DNA of 64,000 nucleotides, taken from NCBI GenBank assembly GCA_963931925.1, contig OZ007571.1, positions 53,816,763 to 53,880,762 on the forward strand, in the 5' to 3' direction. The notes beneath the pieces were generated by a model. The model did no database searches. It was not told the DNA's origin and saw only the letters and a list, made by a program, of their open reading frames with translations. Position 1 is the first letter of the stretch. Every line of letters begins with the position of its first letter. This document shows, one piece after another, positions 50,056-61,136 of this stretch. The stretch is from Onchidella celtica. Its lineage: Eukaryota > Mollusca > Gastropoda > Systellommatophora > Onchidiidae. The position numbers were made by a program, and so were the translations under genes.

Positions 50056-50083
50056 TAGAAAGTCGTTCATCCTCTCACATAAA

Positions 50084-50859
50084 TAATCGCCGACAAATTC
50101 CTCCGTCTCCTAAACCATTGGTTTTCAACGTGGGAGGCCTCGGGGGGGGGGGGGGAGAGAAAACGAAGAAAATGGCGATGAGGGGACGAAAATGATCCTA
50201 TTTTAGATGTGATGCGCGTAAGGGCGCCAGGCACTCATTTCTGGGAAGTGAAATTGCACTACATGTATTTTATTAAACGCGCGTAAGATACTTGGTGCAG
50301 GACAGTAATACGAAACGCAACGCATAAATTAAATTATGATGCCCACGTTTTTGTTTGTTTGTTTGTTTGTTTTTTAGTATGTGTGCATCTTTTAGAACAC
50401 AAGTCCTTGGTTGAATTATGGTCCTGAATGAACAGGTGGATACACAGACTCATTAAGTCCTCGTTTAAACATACACAGAAATGTATGTCCTGATCGTGAA
50501 TCACGCTGACTGGAAAACAAACAAATAGACCAACAGGCAGGCAGATGGGTAGAACCGCAGAACGGAAATGAGGTAAGGAGACAGACATTCAACAAAAACG
50601 AATACAAGAGCACGTACCCAGATAGACGTGCAGATAGACAATGGCCAGATTGACTAATGGGCAGATATTGCAGCGAGAAAACATATGGCTAAATGGACAG
50701 GAATACAGACAGACCCAACAATACGTCTATACAATTTGACATCTGTGTTCATACTACCCCCTCCCCCTCCAAAAAAACCCTCAACTACATACTTCAATAT
50801 ACTACCAGTCATCGACGTTTACTAGGCACCAATAAAGCTATGCCAACTAAACTACAACA

Positions 50860-50893
<34 letters not shown>

Positions 50894-50912
50894 GCCTTTC
50901 TATCTATCTATC

Positions 50913-50943
<31 letters not shown>

Positions 50944-51570
50944 CTATTTGTCTAAATGTCTGTCTGTATGTATGTATGTGTGTATGTGAAAATAGACAAG
51001 CTGGTGCATTCTATTCGACCAATCCCTTCCTTCGGTTCTTCTAGCAGTGAATACTTATGGAAATTGTTGGAGTGAAAACTGTACGAGCCCTGTGTAATAA
51101 CTAGTGTTACTATATCGATCTATGGCTGGTGCATTCTATTCGACCAATCCCTTCCTCCGGACCTTCTAGCAGTGACATAGCAGTCCTCTCGTCTGCCCCA
51201 CATTAGATGCCAGTAACAGCGATCGAGGGATGACAGACAGACTGGGCCACCTGTAGTACGTAGTATCCAGTGTTCTTTTTTACCTTCTGAACTTTGGGTA
51301 AGTTGAAAACCTTATTAAAGTGACTTAATTCTGCGTTCTTGATACCAGTTACTTTTACTAATGCAACCGGTTGCTTCCCGATGAAGCCGAATAGTGTCTG
51401 ACAGCGGTATAATTATATATAGGCCTACTAGTAAATGTACCCGTTCTCCGAACGGTGAGTGGCAAACAAAACAAAAGAGATTGAGAGACTGCAAAGACAG
51501 GTTAGACAAATGCTGAATTTTTAAAACTATTCGCTTACCGGACAATCATGGTCGCAAAACTTCAGGGGGA
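50084..51570. other. Non-coding with microsatellite and a direct repeat
   Basis: G-run at about 50142-50156; (TATC)n at about 50862-50945, then TGTC/TATG repeats. A 55-bp segment starting GCTGGTGCATTCTATTCGAC occurs at 51002-51057 and again at 51124-51175. No gene. Confidence 0.5.
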
Positions 51571-51621
51571 AGACCCCCCCTGTCCGCACCACTTACCAAA
51601 AAGTTAATAAACATAATATGA
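51571..51621. repeat. Dispersed repeat fragment R3, second copy
   Basis: Same orientation and text as 4217-4275. Confidence 0.45.
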
Positions 51622-52332
51622 TGACCTCTCATAACCCGCGCTTTCGTTCTTTCTTCAAACAGGAGGGCCATTTCGCCGCCCGGGAATAATACTGTCGTAA
51701 GTCCAAAAAATGCGTTTTTGAGATATTTATATCACTGAAATCGGCAGAACGAGGCGCATCCGATGGATCTATTTATAGAATGCAAATCCTGAAAATGAAA
51801 ATGCTATCGTCGAAGGTTTTTAGTCGTAAGTACACGTCCTCAAAAATATCTTGGGAGAACACAGTCGGATCTTGACTTACCACAAGCCATCCCTATCAAC
51901 AGGGGAAAGTTCGGGAATACTACTGTCGTAAGTTGACATGCGACTTTAGAGTCGCGAGAAATGAATCTCAATGGACAGAGTATCATTGCTGAACAAGAGA
52001 TACGACTGTGGTAGGATGAAAATGAATACATACATCACCATTGTGTATGGTAACAATAATTAGCACAAAGTATTATTATTTAAACTTAATGCAAAAATAC
52101 ACATCTGTGAAAAATAATTCTTTTCTTTTTTTTTTTTGTTTCCGGCACGAAACAGATTTTTACCAATCTGCGAATCATTTCCGACGTTTTTTTCTTTTGA
52201 ATTCACATTCCAATATGGTATGCAGATGTTAAGGCCAGTAGGGCTACCATGCCCTGGCCATTCCTGTTCCTGCTGTTTTCCCTCCATCCAGACAAGGCCA
52301 GGTGTTAGATCTACCCCTCCTTCGCTACATAT

Positions 52333-52338
52333 ATGCAG
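52333..52338 (+). CDS. Possible start mini-exon of the peptidase-transposase gene
   Basis: ATG CAG is followed by a GTAAGC donor (52339). Joined to the acceptor at 54801-54802 it would enter the long frame in phase 0. Purely a splice-signal argument; transcript data would settle it. Confidence 0.25.
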
Positions 52339-53071
52339 GTAAGCAACTATAAATATGTTTGTATTTTTGTATAAATCTAGATATCTAGATCTAGATCTAA
52401 GTCCTTTTTATTTGTGCATAATAATTAATTAGTTTGAATAAATGCATGCACGTAAGCGCGAGTGTGCGGGTATATGTTTGGTTGGGTGATGTGGTATCTT
52501 GTATTGTCCCAGGTTCAGGTTGATGTTAGTCCCCGTCAGTGACGAGTGTTTATGGCCCTTATGACATTACATGTGGGCTAATGGATGTCGTGACCAGGCA
52601 TGGGGAGGAGGAAAGACGGGTGGTCTTTGCTCTTTGTGCCAGGTTGAAGAAGCAGATAACTCCATGATTGCTTAGACTACATCTAGATTACTTGGTGATT
52701 TGGCTGCCTTGCCGTTCGCATCACTGTACTGCACACTCACTGTGTCTTCAAATCAGAATAGTATTACTCTGAGTGTTGTGAAAATAAAGTAAACGTTATC
52801 GAACTTCCCATGTATTTCCACCACCTCTTATTGTTCAAACGACATTACAAGTGCACAAGTGTGTATAGATATCTAGTTTGTGAGTGTTTGTGGACGAGAT
52901 TATTATAATTATGAATTTATGTGTAGGCCTACGTGTCGCAGGTAGCCTATGCCCTACGTATGTCAGCATAATATGTGAGGGCCTATGGCACAATGCACGA
53001 AGCTTTTTTAATGTGTGTACAATATATTGTTGGTTTGTGGCTTAACGTCTTCTTAGGAATGAAGTGTTTTA

Positions 53072-54247
53072 TGTCACAAATCCCAGACTGGGAGATGCGA
53101 TGGTTATAACAAGACAACAATCACGAACGAACAAGTTTAACACTTAACAGAACAACCCATCAGACTCACACATTTATTATACATAAACATAAAGATAATA
53201 GCGCAAATACAGACATTATATTATTCAATTCACTGCCGTACAACGGCCTTCTCCCGTACGCACACTTCATCGGGTCCACAACCCGGTAGTTACTTCCTGA
53301 GGACACTTCGGTCTCAGCTTCTCCTCTCCATGTCTTAATAGCACATTAATATTTCAATGGCACCGCAGTCTCTCAATAGCCCCTTCCTATGGCCATAACA
53401 CATTAGCATTCCAATAGCACATCAACATGGCAATAGCACATTAGCATTTCAATAGCACATCAACATGGCAATAGCACATTAGCATTTCAACAACACATTC
53501 ACGATCATATATACGTCCCTGTCGGTGGCCTGACTGCCACGACTCATGTGCTGCGACTGTCCTACACGACAGCGTCCTCCTGGCCTATGTGTGGCCTTCG
53601 GCCCTATGCTGGCCTATCCCCTGTGCTCACCGTAGGCGGCCGACCCCGGCACCTACAAGAATAACATTACATTGGTATAACACCATACCACTTCTATTCA
53701 CTTCACCCCTCCTTACAACTCATGAAGAGTACACACAATAGTTCACATTTCACTCACCAAACATCTTACGGTAACACACCTCCACCGTAGTACACAATAC
53801 TCACTCTCGCTACAAATCCATGAACTCAACTTACATCTATCGCTCATGGCGCACATTGCTATATACAGTATCAAGGACTTCCACATTCCTCACATATACT
53901 TATTTACATCATGGTAATAGACGAATATAATACATCAATCATAATTATCAATCATCGTTCCACCTACCAGTCATCACTGGAAAAAACACTACTCCCAAGT
54001 CTTCCGACTGCTCTCCTTATGTTCGCCCTCTGGGGCTTTCTCCCGCGTCCGCTTCCTTGGACGTCTTAGTGTGCAGTGATAGTAATACAGCGCTCTCGCC
54101 TCATTCAGACCCCCCAACTCACAACATGCACGCTTTAACGTTAACTAACAGAAGTCAATATAGGTGAGCAGCCTCACTATCCCGTGAGTCATTCCCTCAC
54201 TTCCATGCCCCCGTAATCTCTGAATTCCACTCACTCCACTCGTGACA
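53072..54247 (-). mobile_element. Solo LTR, family Z, nested inside the 7.2 kb transposon
   Basis: Starts TGTCAC and ends GTGACA (TG...CA), with a perfect 5-bp duplication TTTTA (53067-53071, 54248-54252). AATAAAT occurs near the left end on the minus strand. A 40-bp unit (ACATTAGCATTTCAATAGC..ATCAACATGGCAAT) is repeated at 53399-53496. 1176 bp, no coding sequence. It lies between the possible start exon and the main exon, so probably in an intron. Confidence 0.75.
53399..53496. repeat. Short tandem repeat (about 40-bp unit) in LTR Z
   Basis: About two and a half copies of a unit containing CATTAGCATTTCAATAGCAC and ATCAACATGGCAATAGCA. Confidence 0.7.
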
Positions 54248-54778
54248 TTTTATATCTCTTTCTTGTTCGCTTAAAATTTCAGGAGCAGTTGCTTACGTTG
54301 TGCTTGGTTCAGCTTAGCGGCCGTGTGGCGTTCTGAGTCTGACAAACCATAGTTTCCCTGGGTTAAAGTGTTCAAGTTGCTGTGGAATCTTATCATTGAT
54401 TCACGATTGGTACCTATACAATGCTTGTTGTCTTGGCCTTTGTAACAGTGGACAATCTTACTCATGATTATGGGTGCCTAAATACTATTTTTGTGTTGAA
54501 CCAATGATCGTAAAACCTCAAACTCAAACTTATAATTTCCTACTTTGGTATGCTATTCCATTATAGGTCTTACAACAGCATGATAAACCCTCAGAAAAGG
54601 TAGGCCTATTTTCAGTTTACTCGTGAGAATTGGATGCATTGTTATAAATGTAGGCTATAATACATGTAGTGCCATTGTAAGTTCGGTTCTGAACATGAGT
54701 TATGACTGCTAATATAGCATTCCTTTTCATACACATTTCACATTGTAGCTCACACTTCAATCATAAGTTGTTAATTGT

Positions 54779-57646
54779 ATGTTTCTGTTCTGTGTGTTTC
54801 AGGAGCATTCCCTTTCAATGGCTTCCCATGTCCAGGCCAGCACCCATCAAGGGAACAGCCAGTACCAGGGATTCGGTCGACAGTGCACTGCTATGGCTAT
54901 GGCTGCCATCGCCTACCACCAAGTCAGAGGTATTGCAGACTGGAATGTCATGGACATGGACAGCATAATGAGCAGAGGAGATCAATTATATACTCTCTCA
55001 TCTCAGTTACAAAATGTAACATTTCTCTTACCATCTGATGTTGTACAAACTATTGACATTGATTTCAGCACTGTTACTATCAAGACCATGTCAGCACATA
55101 GTGGTGTGCTTAGTCTGAACCTTGAAAATCAAGGTGATTTGCTGGCATTTCTTGACCTTGTTCAGCAAGCATGTATTCTGACTTTTGGACAGGTGCATTC
55201 ATCCTATGCTATTGGTATCATACGCGATGGGAATACAGTGTATGTTTTTGACTCACACAGTAGAGATGCGCAAGGGATGTGTGTGCCTGATGGGTATGCA
55301 CGTGTCACTAAACATGTGAGCATGAGAGATGTTGTGCCATTTTTTGTTAACTTGGCTGATTCTGTCGGATTCGTGAATGAATGTCTTTTTGAAGTGGTAG
55401 AAGTTGAATCGTGCCTTGAGGAGCAACAACACCTTTTTGCAGATGACACAGGTATGAGTGATGAAGAGGACATACCCCTTATCCACCTCACAGCAAAAAC
55501 TCGAGTCATTAGCACTCCCACGAAGTCACCTGAAGTGTCTGATGAAGAAGACCCTGATTTTGAAGTACCATTGGCACGAGTTCAAGGAGAATTGAGAGCC
55601 AAAGAACACCCCTCCCAGTTGGATACACAAGACAGTTCCCTATCCATAACAATGTTTTTAGGGCCATGTAAGGAATTGGATCTGGAGGAAATGGATCACG
55701 ACATGGTCATTGACACAGCAGCGCCCACTTTCATGTCAGAAATAAATGGAATGGGGCTGGATTCGATGGACAATGTCATGGCGTATGAAATTGACTACGC
55801 TGATATTGTGTACAACTTTGTGATGGAACAAGAAGAAGAAGGCACTGGGAGCCGAGAAGTTTCACTTGACGTCTCATCGTGCACAGACATTGCAAACTCA
55901 GCGGCAGTTAGTCCGTCTACAACCCCACTTGTGTCTCGTCAGAGTAGGAAAAGACAAAGAGATGTGGACAGGTGGAAAGTGAACGTGAGGAAGAGGAAGA
56001 GAAACCAGGGAGAGGAATATGAATCAAAGTCTGGAATCGTCAAGAGAAAGAAAGAACTGAAACCTGGATGTGGGGCCACGTGTCGAAATAAATGTCAGCT
56101 GGTTATAACCCAAGAAGAGAGGACAGACATATTTCATAACTTTTGGAAGATGGGTTGCCTCACTCAGCAAAGGGATTACCTGACCAAAGTTGTCACCAAA
56201 CAAGTGAAGACAACTGCTAAAGTTTCAAAGCCTGATACAATGCGCAAATGGACTTACCAATACCACCTGAGGATCGGTGACAAACAAGTCAATGTGTGCA
56301 AAAAGATGTTTTTAGATACATTGGACATATCTGAGAGGGTCGTCTTTACAGCACTGAACAAACAGACAGACCTAGGGATGTGCAGCACTGAGCAAAGAGG
56401 AAAACACAAACAGCGGGGGGTACCAGCGGAAAAAGAGAGGATAAGACAGCACATCAACAGCTTCCCTCGAATGGAAAGTCATTATTCAAGAAAAGATAGT
56501 AAAAGGGAGTACCTCGAAAGTTCTCTTAGCCTTCAAAAGATGTACACCATGTATGTTGAAACTCGAGAGACGGAAGGCTGTTACACACCAGCATCAGAAA
56601 CAACATATAGACACCTGTTTAATTCAGAGTTTAACATCGGGTTTCACAAAAGGATGAAAGATCGTTGTGCCGCATACGAGAATACGAAAGATGGCATTGA
56701 CGAGTACAAGGAGCATCTAACACTCAAAGAGCAGAGTCGATTGTTCAAAGCAAAAGTCAAGGACGAGCTGGAGGAGAACCCATCTAAAGCAGCTGCAGTC
56801 TTTGACTTGAAGGAAGTGCTCCCTTGTCCATCAAGTAGTGAATCTTGTCTCTACTACAAGAGAAAATTGAGCACGTACAACTTGACCGTCTATGACTACA
56901 GGAATGGACAAGGCTATTGCTATGTGTGGCCAGAAGTGGCCGGTTTGAGAGGTTCAAATGAAATTGCATCGTGTGTTTTCAGATACCTGGCCAGAGTGAA
57001 GGCAGAAAGTGTGTCAGTTTCTGACATTGTACTATTTTCAGACAGCTGTGGGGGGCAGAACAGGAACAAGAACTTTTTGACTATGCTATGGTATGTCATG
57101 AGGAAAATGGAATTCAAAACAATTGAGCATGTTTTCTTCGTGTCGGGGCATAGTCAAAATGAAGGTGACAGTATGCACTCAACGATTGAGAAGGCCAGTA
57201 GAAATGTTCCGGTGTATACGCCATCTCAGTGGCCTCAACTGATCCGAAGTGCGAAGAGAAAGAAGCCATTGTATGTGGTGGAAGAAATTGACAGGACAGA
57301 CATGTTTGACTTCAAACAAATTGCTGCCACCCTAAAAAACTTTGAGTTGGACACCGAAAAAGAAAAGGTGAAGTGGTTGAAAGTGAAGCGCTTCGGTTTA
57401 TCTGCACAAGCACCAAACATGGTGAAGGTCTATTATGACTACAGTGACAACTATAGATCCCTGAACCTCCTGCAGAAAATACGAGTGGTCCACCAGATTC
57501 CGGATGACAACGCAATTAAGTTGGAAAATGTTTCAAGCAAGCCGTATCCTTTGAGTGCTGACAAATATTCCGATTTAACCCACCTATGCAAAAACATCAT
57601 ACCCCATGCTCACCATGAGTTCTACAAAAGTCTTCCCCATCAATAA
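54779..57646 (+). CDS. Tegument/USP-like cysteine peptidase fused to a DDE-like transposase domain (955 residues)
   Basis: An uninterrupted frame of 955 codons. Residues about 27-165 look like the Cys-Asp-His ubiquitin-specific peptidase fold of herpesvirus large tegument proteins: GRQCTAMAMAAIAY (nucleophile Cys36) and VFDSHSRDA (Asp158, His160). An acidic linker (about 220-400) follows, then a basic stretch and a Cys-rich motif CGATCRNKC. Residues about 480-900 carry a transposase-like domain: SFPRMESHYSR, FDLKEVLP (Asp676), FSDSCGGQNRNK (Asp755) and GHSQNEGDSMHSTIE (Glu795/Asp797). The order and spacing suggest an RNase H/DDE core, but this is inferred. The first eight codons are probably intronic: a TTTCAG acceptor ends at 54802, and Met at 54818 is an alternative start. 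An AATAAA lies at 57829-57834. The gene sits inside inverted termini, so it is element-encoded. The role of the peptidase is unknown; it may deubiquitinate or process proteins. Confidence 0.8.
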   Translation: MFLFCVFQEHSLSMASHVQASTHQGNSQYQGFGRQCTAMAMAAIAYHQVRGIADWNVMDMDSIMSRGDQLYTLSSQLQNVTFLLPSDVVQTIDIDFSTVTIKTMSAHSGVLSLNLENQGDLLAFLDLVQQACILTFGQVHSSYAIGIIRDGNTVYVFDSHSRDAQGMCVPDGYARVTKHVSMRDVVPFFVNLADSVGFVNECLFEVVEVESCLEEQQHLFADDTGMSDEEDIPLIHLTAKTRVISTPTKSPEVSDEEDPDFEVPLARVQGELRAKEHPSQLDTQDSSLSITMFLGPCKELDLEEMDHDMVIDTAAPTFMSEINGMGLDSMDNVMAYEIDYADIVYNFVMEQEEEGTGSREVSLDVSSCTDIANSAAVSPSTTPLVSRQSRKRQRDVDRWKVNVRKRKRNQGEEYESKSGIVKRKKELKPGCGATCRNKCQLVITQEERTDIFHNFWKMGCLTQQRDYLTKVVTKQVKTTAKVSKPDTMRKWTYQYHLRIGDKQVNVCKKMFLDTLDISERVVFTALNKQTDLGMCSTEQRGKHKQRGVPAEKERIRQHINSFPRMESHYSRKDSKREYLESSLSLQKMYTMYVETRETEGCYTPASETTYRHLFNSEFNIGFHKRMKDRCAAYENTKDGIDEYKEHLTLKEQSRLFKAKVKDELEENPSKAAAVFDLKEVLPCPSSSESCLYYKRKLSTYNLTVYDYRNGQGYCYVWPEVAGLRGSNEIASCVFRYLARVKAESVSVSDIVLFSDSCGGQNRNKNFLTMLWYVMRKMEFKTIEHVFFVSGHSQNEGDSMHSTIEKASRNVPVYTPSQWPQLIRSAKRKKPLYVVEEIDRTDMFDFKQIAATLKNFELDTEKEKVKWLKVKRFGLSAQAPNMVKVYYDYSDNYRSLNLLQKIRVVHQIPDDNAIKLENVSSKPYPLSADKYSDLTHLCKNIIPHAHHEFYKSLPHQ

Positions 57647-57828
57647 GCTTAGTGTTTCATGAGTTCCCTTAAGGGTAGGCCTACCTTTTCTGAAAAGTAT
57701 ATTATTGTGCTTTTGATTGATTTGTAGGCAGTGTGCAAGTGTTGTTTCTTATTACGCATGTGTTATGTCCAACGCGTGAGCCTAACTTAGAATGTCAGTA
57801 CGAGAGTCTCTCCGTTTCAGTTTTTTTT

Positions 57829-57834
57829 AATAAA
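57829..57834 (+). promoter_or_regulatory. Candidate polyadenylation signal of the element gene
   Basis: AATAAA 183 bases after the stop codon, after a T-run. Confidence 0.5.
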
Positions 57835-58902
57835 CAGTTTGAACACAATGTCCATCTTTGTCAAAGTCAAATTTTTCTTTTTTTTTTGTTCTTGTTCCTT
57901 AACTAAACTTTGGTAATCACGTGCGGCAGGTTACGTCTGGCGTCATAATTTGTGAAATGTTAGAGAAGCTGACATCATGACCTGTAATGCTGCCGCAACA
58001 TAATACATGGATCGAATAAAATCGCACCTCCACCAATCACATACAAACAGCAGAACGAGCACTGTTTCCATCATGCTTGACAGACCAGCCAACTTGGCCG
58101 GGAATGGAACCCATGACTATGCGAGGCAGACACCGGCACCGTTACATCAGCCGGTTTGAGCAACACTGAAGAGATAGGTACCGAGTGCTCGGTTTAACCC
58201 ATGACAAAGTAATGACAGGTTTTAGGGGAAAAGAGATTCCTAGGAAACATACAGTATTTCTATGCAAATTTGTGTTAAATACTACACTAGGCTTGGTAGA
58301 AACACCTGAAATTATTTTGACAAAAAATAGTTTTGCGTGAAGCATACAGACACATCTTTGTGTCAGGATATCTCAGGTGTTATTGGCTCTATGCGTTTGA
58401 TATTTAGCACAGGTATATGCACGACCATTCTAAAAGTTCTATTTCAAAATGGTGCTAATACGTTCAGAATTTTTCTTTTTTTCATTTAAAAAAAAGTGAA
58501 ATTTCAAATTTTTTTTCCCAAAAAGCAAAGGGATCCCGGGATTAAAACTGTCGCAACTTGACAACCGACACCTGAAAACTCGCATTACGAACACAAAAGT
58601 GACAGAACTCAACTTACGACAGTATTATTCCCAACTTTCTCTTTGATTGGAAGTCGGATGTCAACATACGACAGTATTCTTCCCGGAAATTTGGCCAGAA
58701 TTCGAGACAACTACTCGATCTCCTATTTTCACTTTCACTAAATACAAAATGACTTGACAAATACATGCATTCATACATTGTGATACACATATCAAAATTT
58801 GGGTTCAATATAATGAAAAATGACTGAAATAAACAGTTTTTTCCTTCTCCTGTAAAAATGGGTTTTTGGACTTCCGACAGTATTATTCCCGGGCGGCGAT
58901 TT

Positions 58903-59799
58903 GTTCTATTCCGGTAACTAAATAGTCTCTCGGACTGGACAACTAAAACATCACTCGTGTGCTCCTGGCCTTATTTTCTCTAAGGTGGTTTTACTTAATT
59001 TTGTATTCTGCTACAAATCTAAAATGTCCTGTCACAGCCTGTAGATCAAGCATACATTAAAGTGAATCGTCTTAATTTTTTAACTTTGAAAATTGTATGT
59101 AAACAAACATTTATATTATTATTATGATCCTTAAATAACTGAGTGTCGAAGAATACACTTGAATTATTGCGTTTAGTTCTTGTTAAGTTAGTTCTCAATT
59201 CAAATCAACTTGGAGCTTGTTACATTGACAAGAACATGACACTGTTACGTCTACGAAATATGGGACTCTTTACTTCTAAGCTCACGTAGAACAATCACAA
59301 GGAGATGAACTATCTTTTCCTCTTAAAACTATAGACCCAAGATTTAAAAGGTATTGTTTTAACATGTTTCAAGATGGATTGATGCAGTTGTGGCAATTTC
59401 TGGTCGACCTTTTGAGAATGGTTTATGTTTTTACCTAATATGGATGTCTTCTATTTTGCCACAGACCGTCGAACACCGTCGGACAGTTTAGAGTGGATCA
59501 TCTCAGTGACTGTAACTTTCTTGAACACGATTTGTACTGTTCTGCAAGGGCTTCGCCGCGGTCCGTGGGGCAAATGTGCATTGAAATGCAGATCTCATTA
59601 ACACTCTAGCTTTGCAAGTAATGTCTACGTGCTGGAGAACTTTAAGTTTGAAGCAATGCCAAAATGTGGCTAAAAGAAAAAAAAAAAGTCATTATTATGT
59701 AGAAAAGCCTAGCGTATGAAGTATCATTACTCTGATAAAGAAATTAATGAGACTGGTCTGATTTCTCAAAAACGATTCGACAAATAATTATATTATTTC
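58903..59799. other. Non-coding, AT-rich
   Basis: No gene recognised. A partial R2 repeat match lies at about 59657-59715. Confidence 0.4.
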
Positions 59800-60180
59800 T
59801 CATTGAATTCCTCGAAGTACACCCCTCCGTAGGCCTACTCCCCTCCTGCATTTACACAACGACTCCAGCGGGTGTCAAGGCTTTGGAAAGTGGCAATACC
59901 GCTGGATCTCATCCTTTGGGAGGGCCATTGACGATGCGTCTTGGATCTCCTCAGTGTCGTGGAAGCGCTGCCCTTTCAGTAACATTTAAAGCTTTGAAAC
60001 TTGAATAGTAATATTCCTGGTTCACATTTTGACCCTGTAGCACATATTCTTTTATAATGATACCTTTGCCAGTCAAAGCAACCGATGAGCATGTATTTCT
60101 TGTGGGCTTTTTTGATCGTGGGGAATGAGGACCCTCCCATTTAGAAGACGTCATCATGCCCACACAATGAGGCAAACAAA
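59800..60180 (-). pseudogene. Mariner-family transposase relic
   Basis: On the minus strand 60175-60000 reads SKWEGPHSPRSKKP, then GIIIKEYVLQGQNVNQEYY, matching the mariner pattern around the second catalytic region (G.V..EF.P.GQTVNQ.YY). In other frames toward 59810 it reads LDTRWSRCVNAGG, then a stop, then VYFEEF, like the mariner C-terminus (W..C....G.YFEG). Frameshifts and stops are present and the N-terminal part is missing. Confidence 0.6.
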
Positions 60181-60569
60181 ATCACAGGTCAATGAAAACG
60201 GTTGAGTAAGACACCTGCGAATTTGCATGACAGTCAGCCTTACACAAAGTCATTAAACACGCATCATAAAGTGCGTTTAGTGGGTGGGCACACAGAGAGA
60301 CATGTCTCGTTATTTTTTTAATTTTTGTATCACAGTAGTACATAAAGGATACAATAAAACACAGAGGAATTGGAAAGATAGGCCCTCGTATGGCACGTTC
60401 TGCCATTTGGAGGTGGTCAGCATTCATGTTAAACAAAACTGTTGATGATTGAATTTCAAATTTCTGTCCAGCTCTGGCGAAAAAGACAGTTCATTACAAT
60501 AATATGCTACATAGATCTGCTTATTGCGTTTGTAGCCGATACTCCAGAACTAACGTCTACTGGGCGACT

Positions 60570-60820
60570 TTAGTCTTATCTGTTCCGACTCCATTTTTTT
60601 GCACAACTAAGAAACTCGACGTTAAACATTTGTGGTTTTACTTATTATGGTAAGGAGAGAGAATAAATCGGGACTGTGAAACAGCTCGATAAGTGCCACA
60701 ATGCATTTCAAACAAGTGTTAAAATGTGCATTTGTTATACCTAATCTACATAGTAAAGATCTCCAGTAGTTTTTTTTTTTTTCAGAAAATGGAGATAAAA
60801 CAAACAAGAACTAAGGCCGC
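60570..60820 (-). repeat. Dispersed repeat R1, copy c
   Basis: Third copy of the family at 45025-45790 and 46740-46985. Includes a T-run (about 60769-60781) followed by CAGAAAATGGAGATAAAACAA. A G-run at 60839-60856 follows. Confidence 0.55.
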
Positions 60821-61080
60821 TGTAAATCAAAGTTAAATGGGGGGGGGGGGGGGGGGTTTACAAAGCACCACGTGAGAATGCGACTTCACGGATTTCTGAT
60901 GTTGTTGTTTGTTTTTAATACCTTGTTCTGGCGGAGTTTTGGTGTTGTTTTTTTCATACCTTTTTTTTTTTAATCTTAATTTTGTTCCAAGCCCTGCCTC
61001 TACCTCCCAGATTTTCTGTAATTTTTATCTCGTGAAGTTATTTTGGAATATAACTCTCCACTTTGTACTCGTAATGATTT

Positions 61081-61136
61081 CGCACTTTTTTTTTTTTTTA
61101 GGTCATAGTTTGGCGATGGCGGAATGGCTACAGTGA
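61081..61136 (+). pseudogene. Decayed duplicate of the Reeler gene start
   Basis: A T-run, then TTTGGCGATGGCGGAATGG, encodes six residues and a stop (61116-61136). It mirrors the T-run and TTTGACGATGGCGCAGTGG at the true start 180 bases downstream. Probably a local duplication with the upstream copy dead; it could act as a short upstream reading frame if transcribed. Confidence 0.4.

Larger units (their letters stand above)
47433..50079 (-). mobile_element. Solo LTR, family Y, with an internal MITE insertion
   Basis: Left terminus TGTTGGATTG, right terminus ..CTCTCACA (TG...CA). TAAA on both sides (47429-47432, 50080-50083). AATAAATAAG lies near the left end on the minus strand, suggesting minus orientation. 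The outermost left end is a tandem duplication of 54 and 53 bases (47433-47486, 47487-47539). Without the MITE and one TA copy it is about 1.9 kb. A second copy ends at 488. No retroviral-type coding sequence was seen, hence solo LTR. A 99-codon minus-strand frame (47622-47921) has no recognisable domain. Confidence 0.65.
51674..58898 (+). mobile_element. 7.2 kb DNA transposon with peptidase-transposase gene (Sola-like?)
   Basis: The termini start CGCCGCCCGGGAATAATAC and stay inverted for about 38 bases with one mismatch before they diverge. A 4-bp direct repeat ATTT flanks it (51670-51673, 58899-58902). A 4-bp duplication is the rule for the Sola superfamily, but transposase membership is inferred, not shown. 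A 20-base motif GGGAATAMTACTGTCGTAAG recurs near both ends (51682, 51913; inverted at 58612, 58666 and 58871), likely transposase-binding sites. One long + strand gene is present. A solo LTR (53072-54247) is nested within. Confidence 0.75.

Noticed and set aside
52060..52342. Overlapping frames as a separate gene left of the element's main exon
   Set aside because: No domain in any frame; at most the end of this region (52333-52338) could supply a start mini-exon.
53399..53496. CRISPR-like spaced repeats
   Set aside because: Units are contiguous, only two to three copies, inside an LTR of a eukaryotic genome.
60182..60436. 84-codon minus-strand gene
   Set aside because: No recognisable domain; next to the mariner relic, but its sequence does not continue the transposase.
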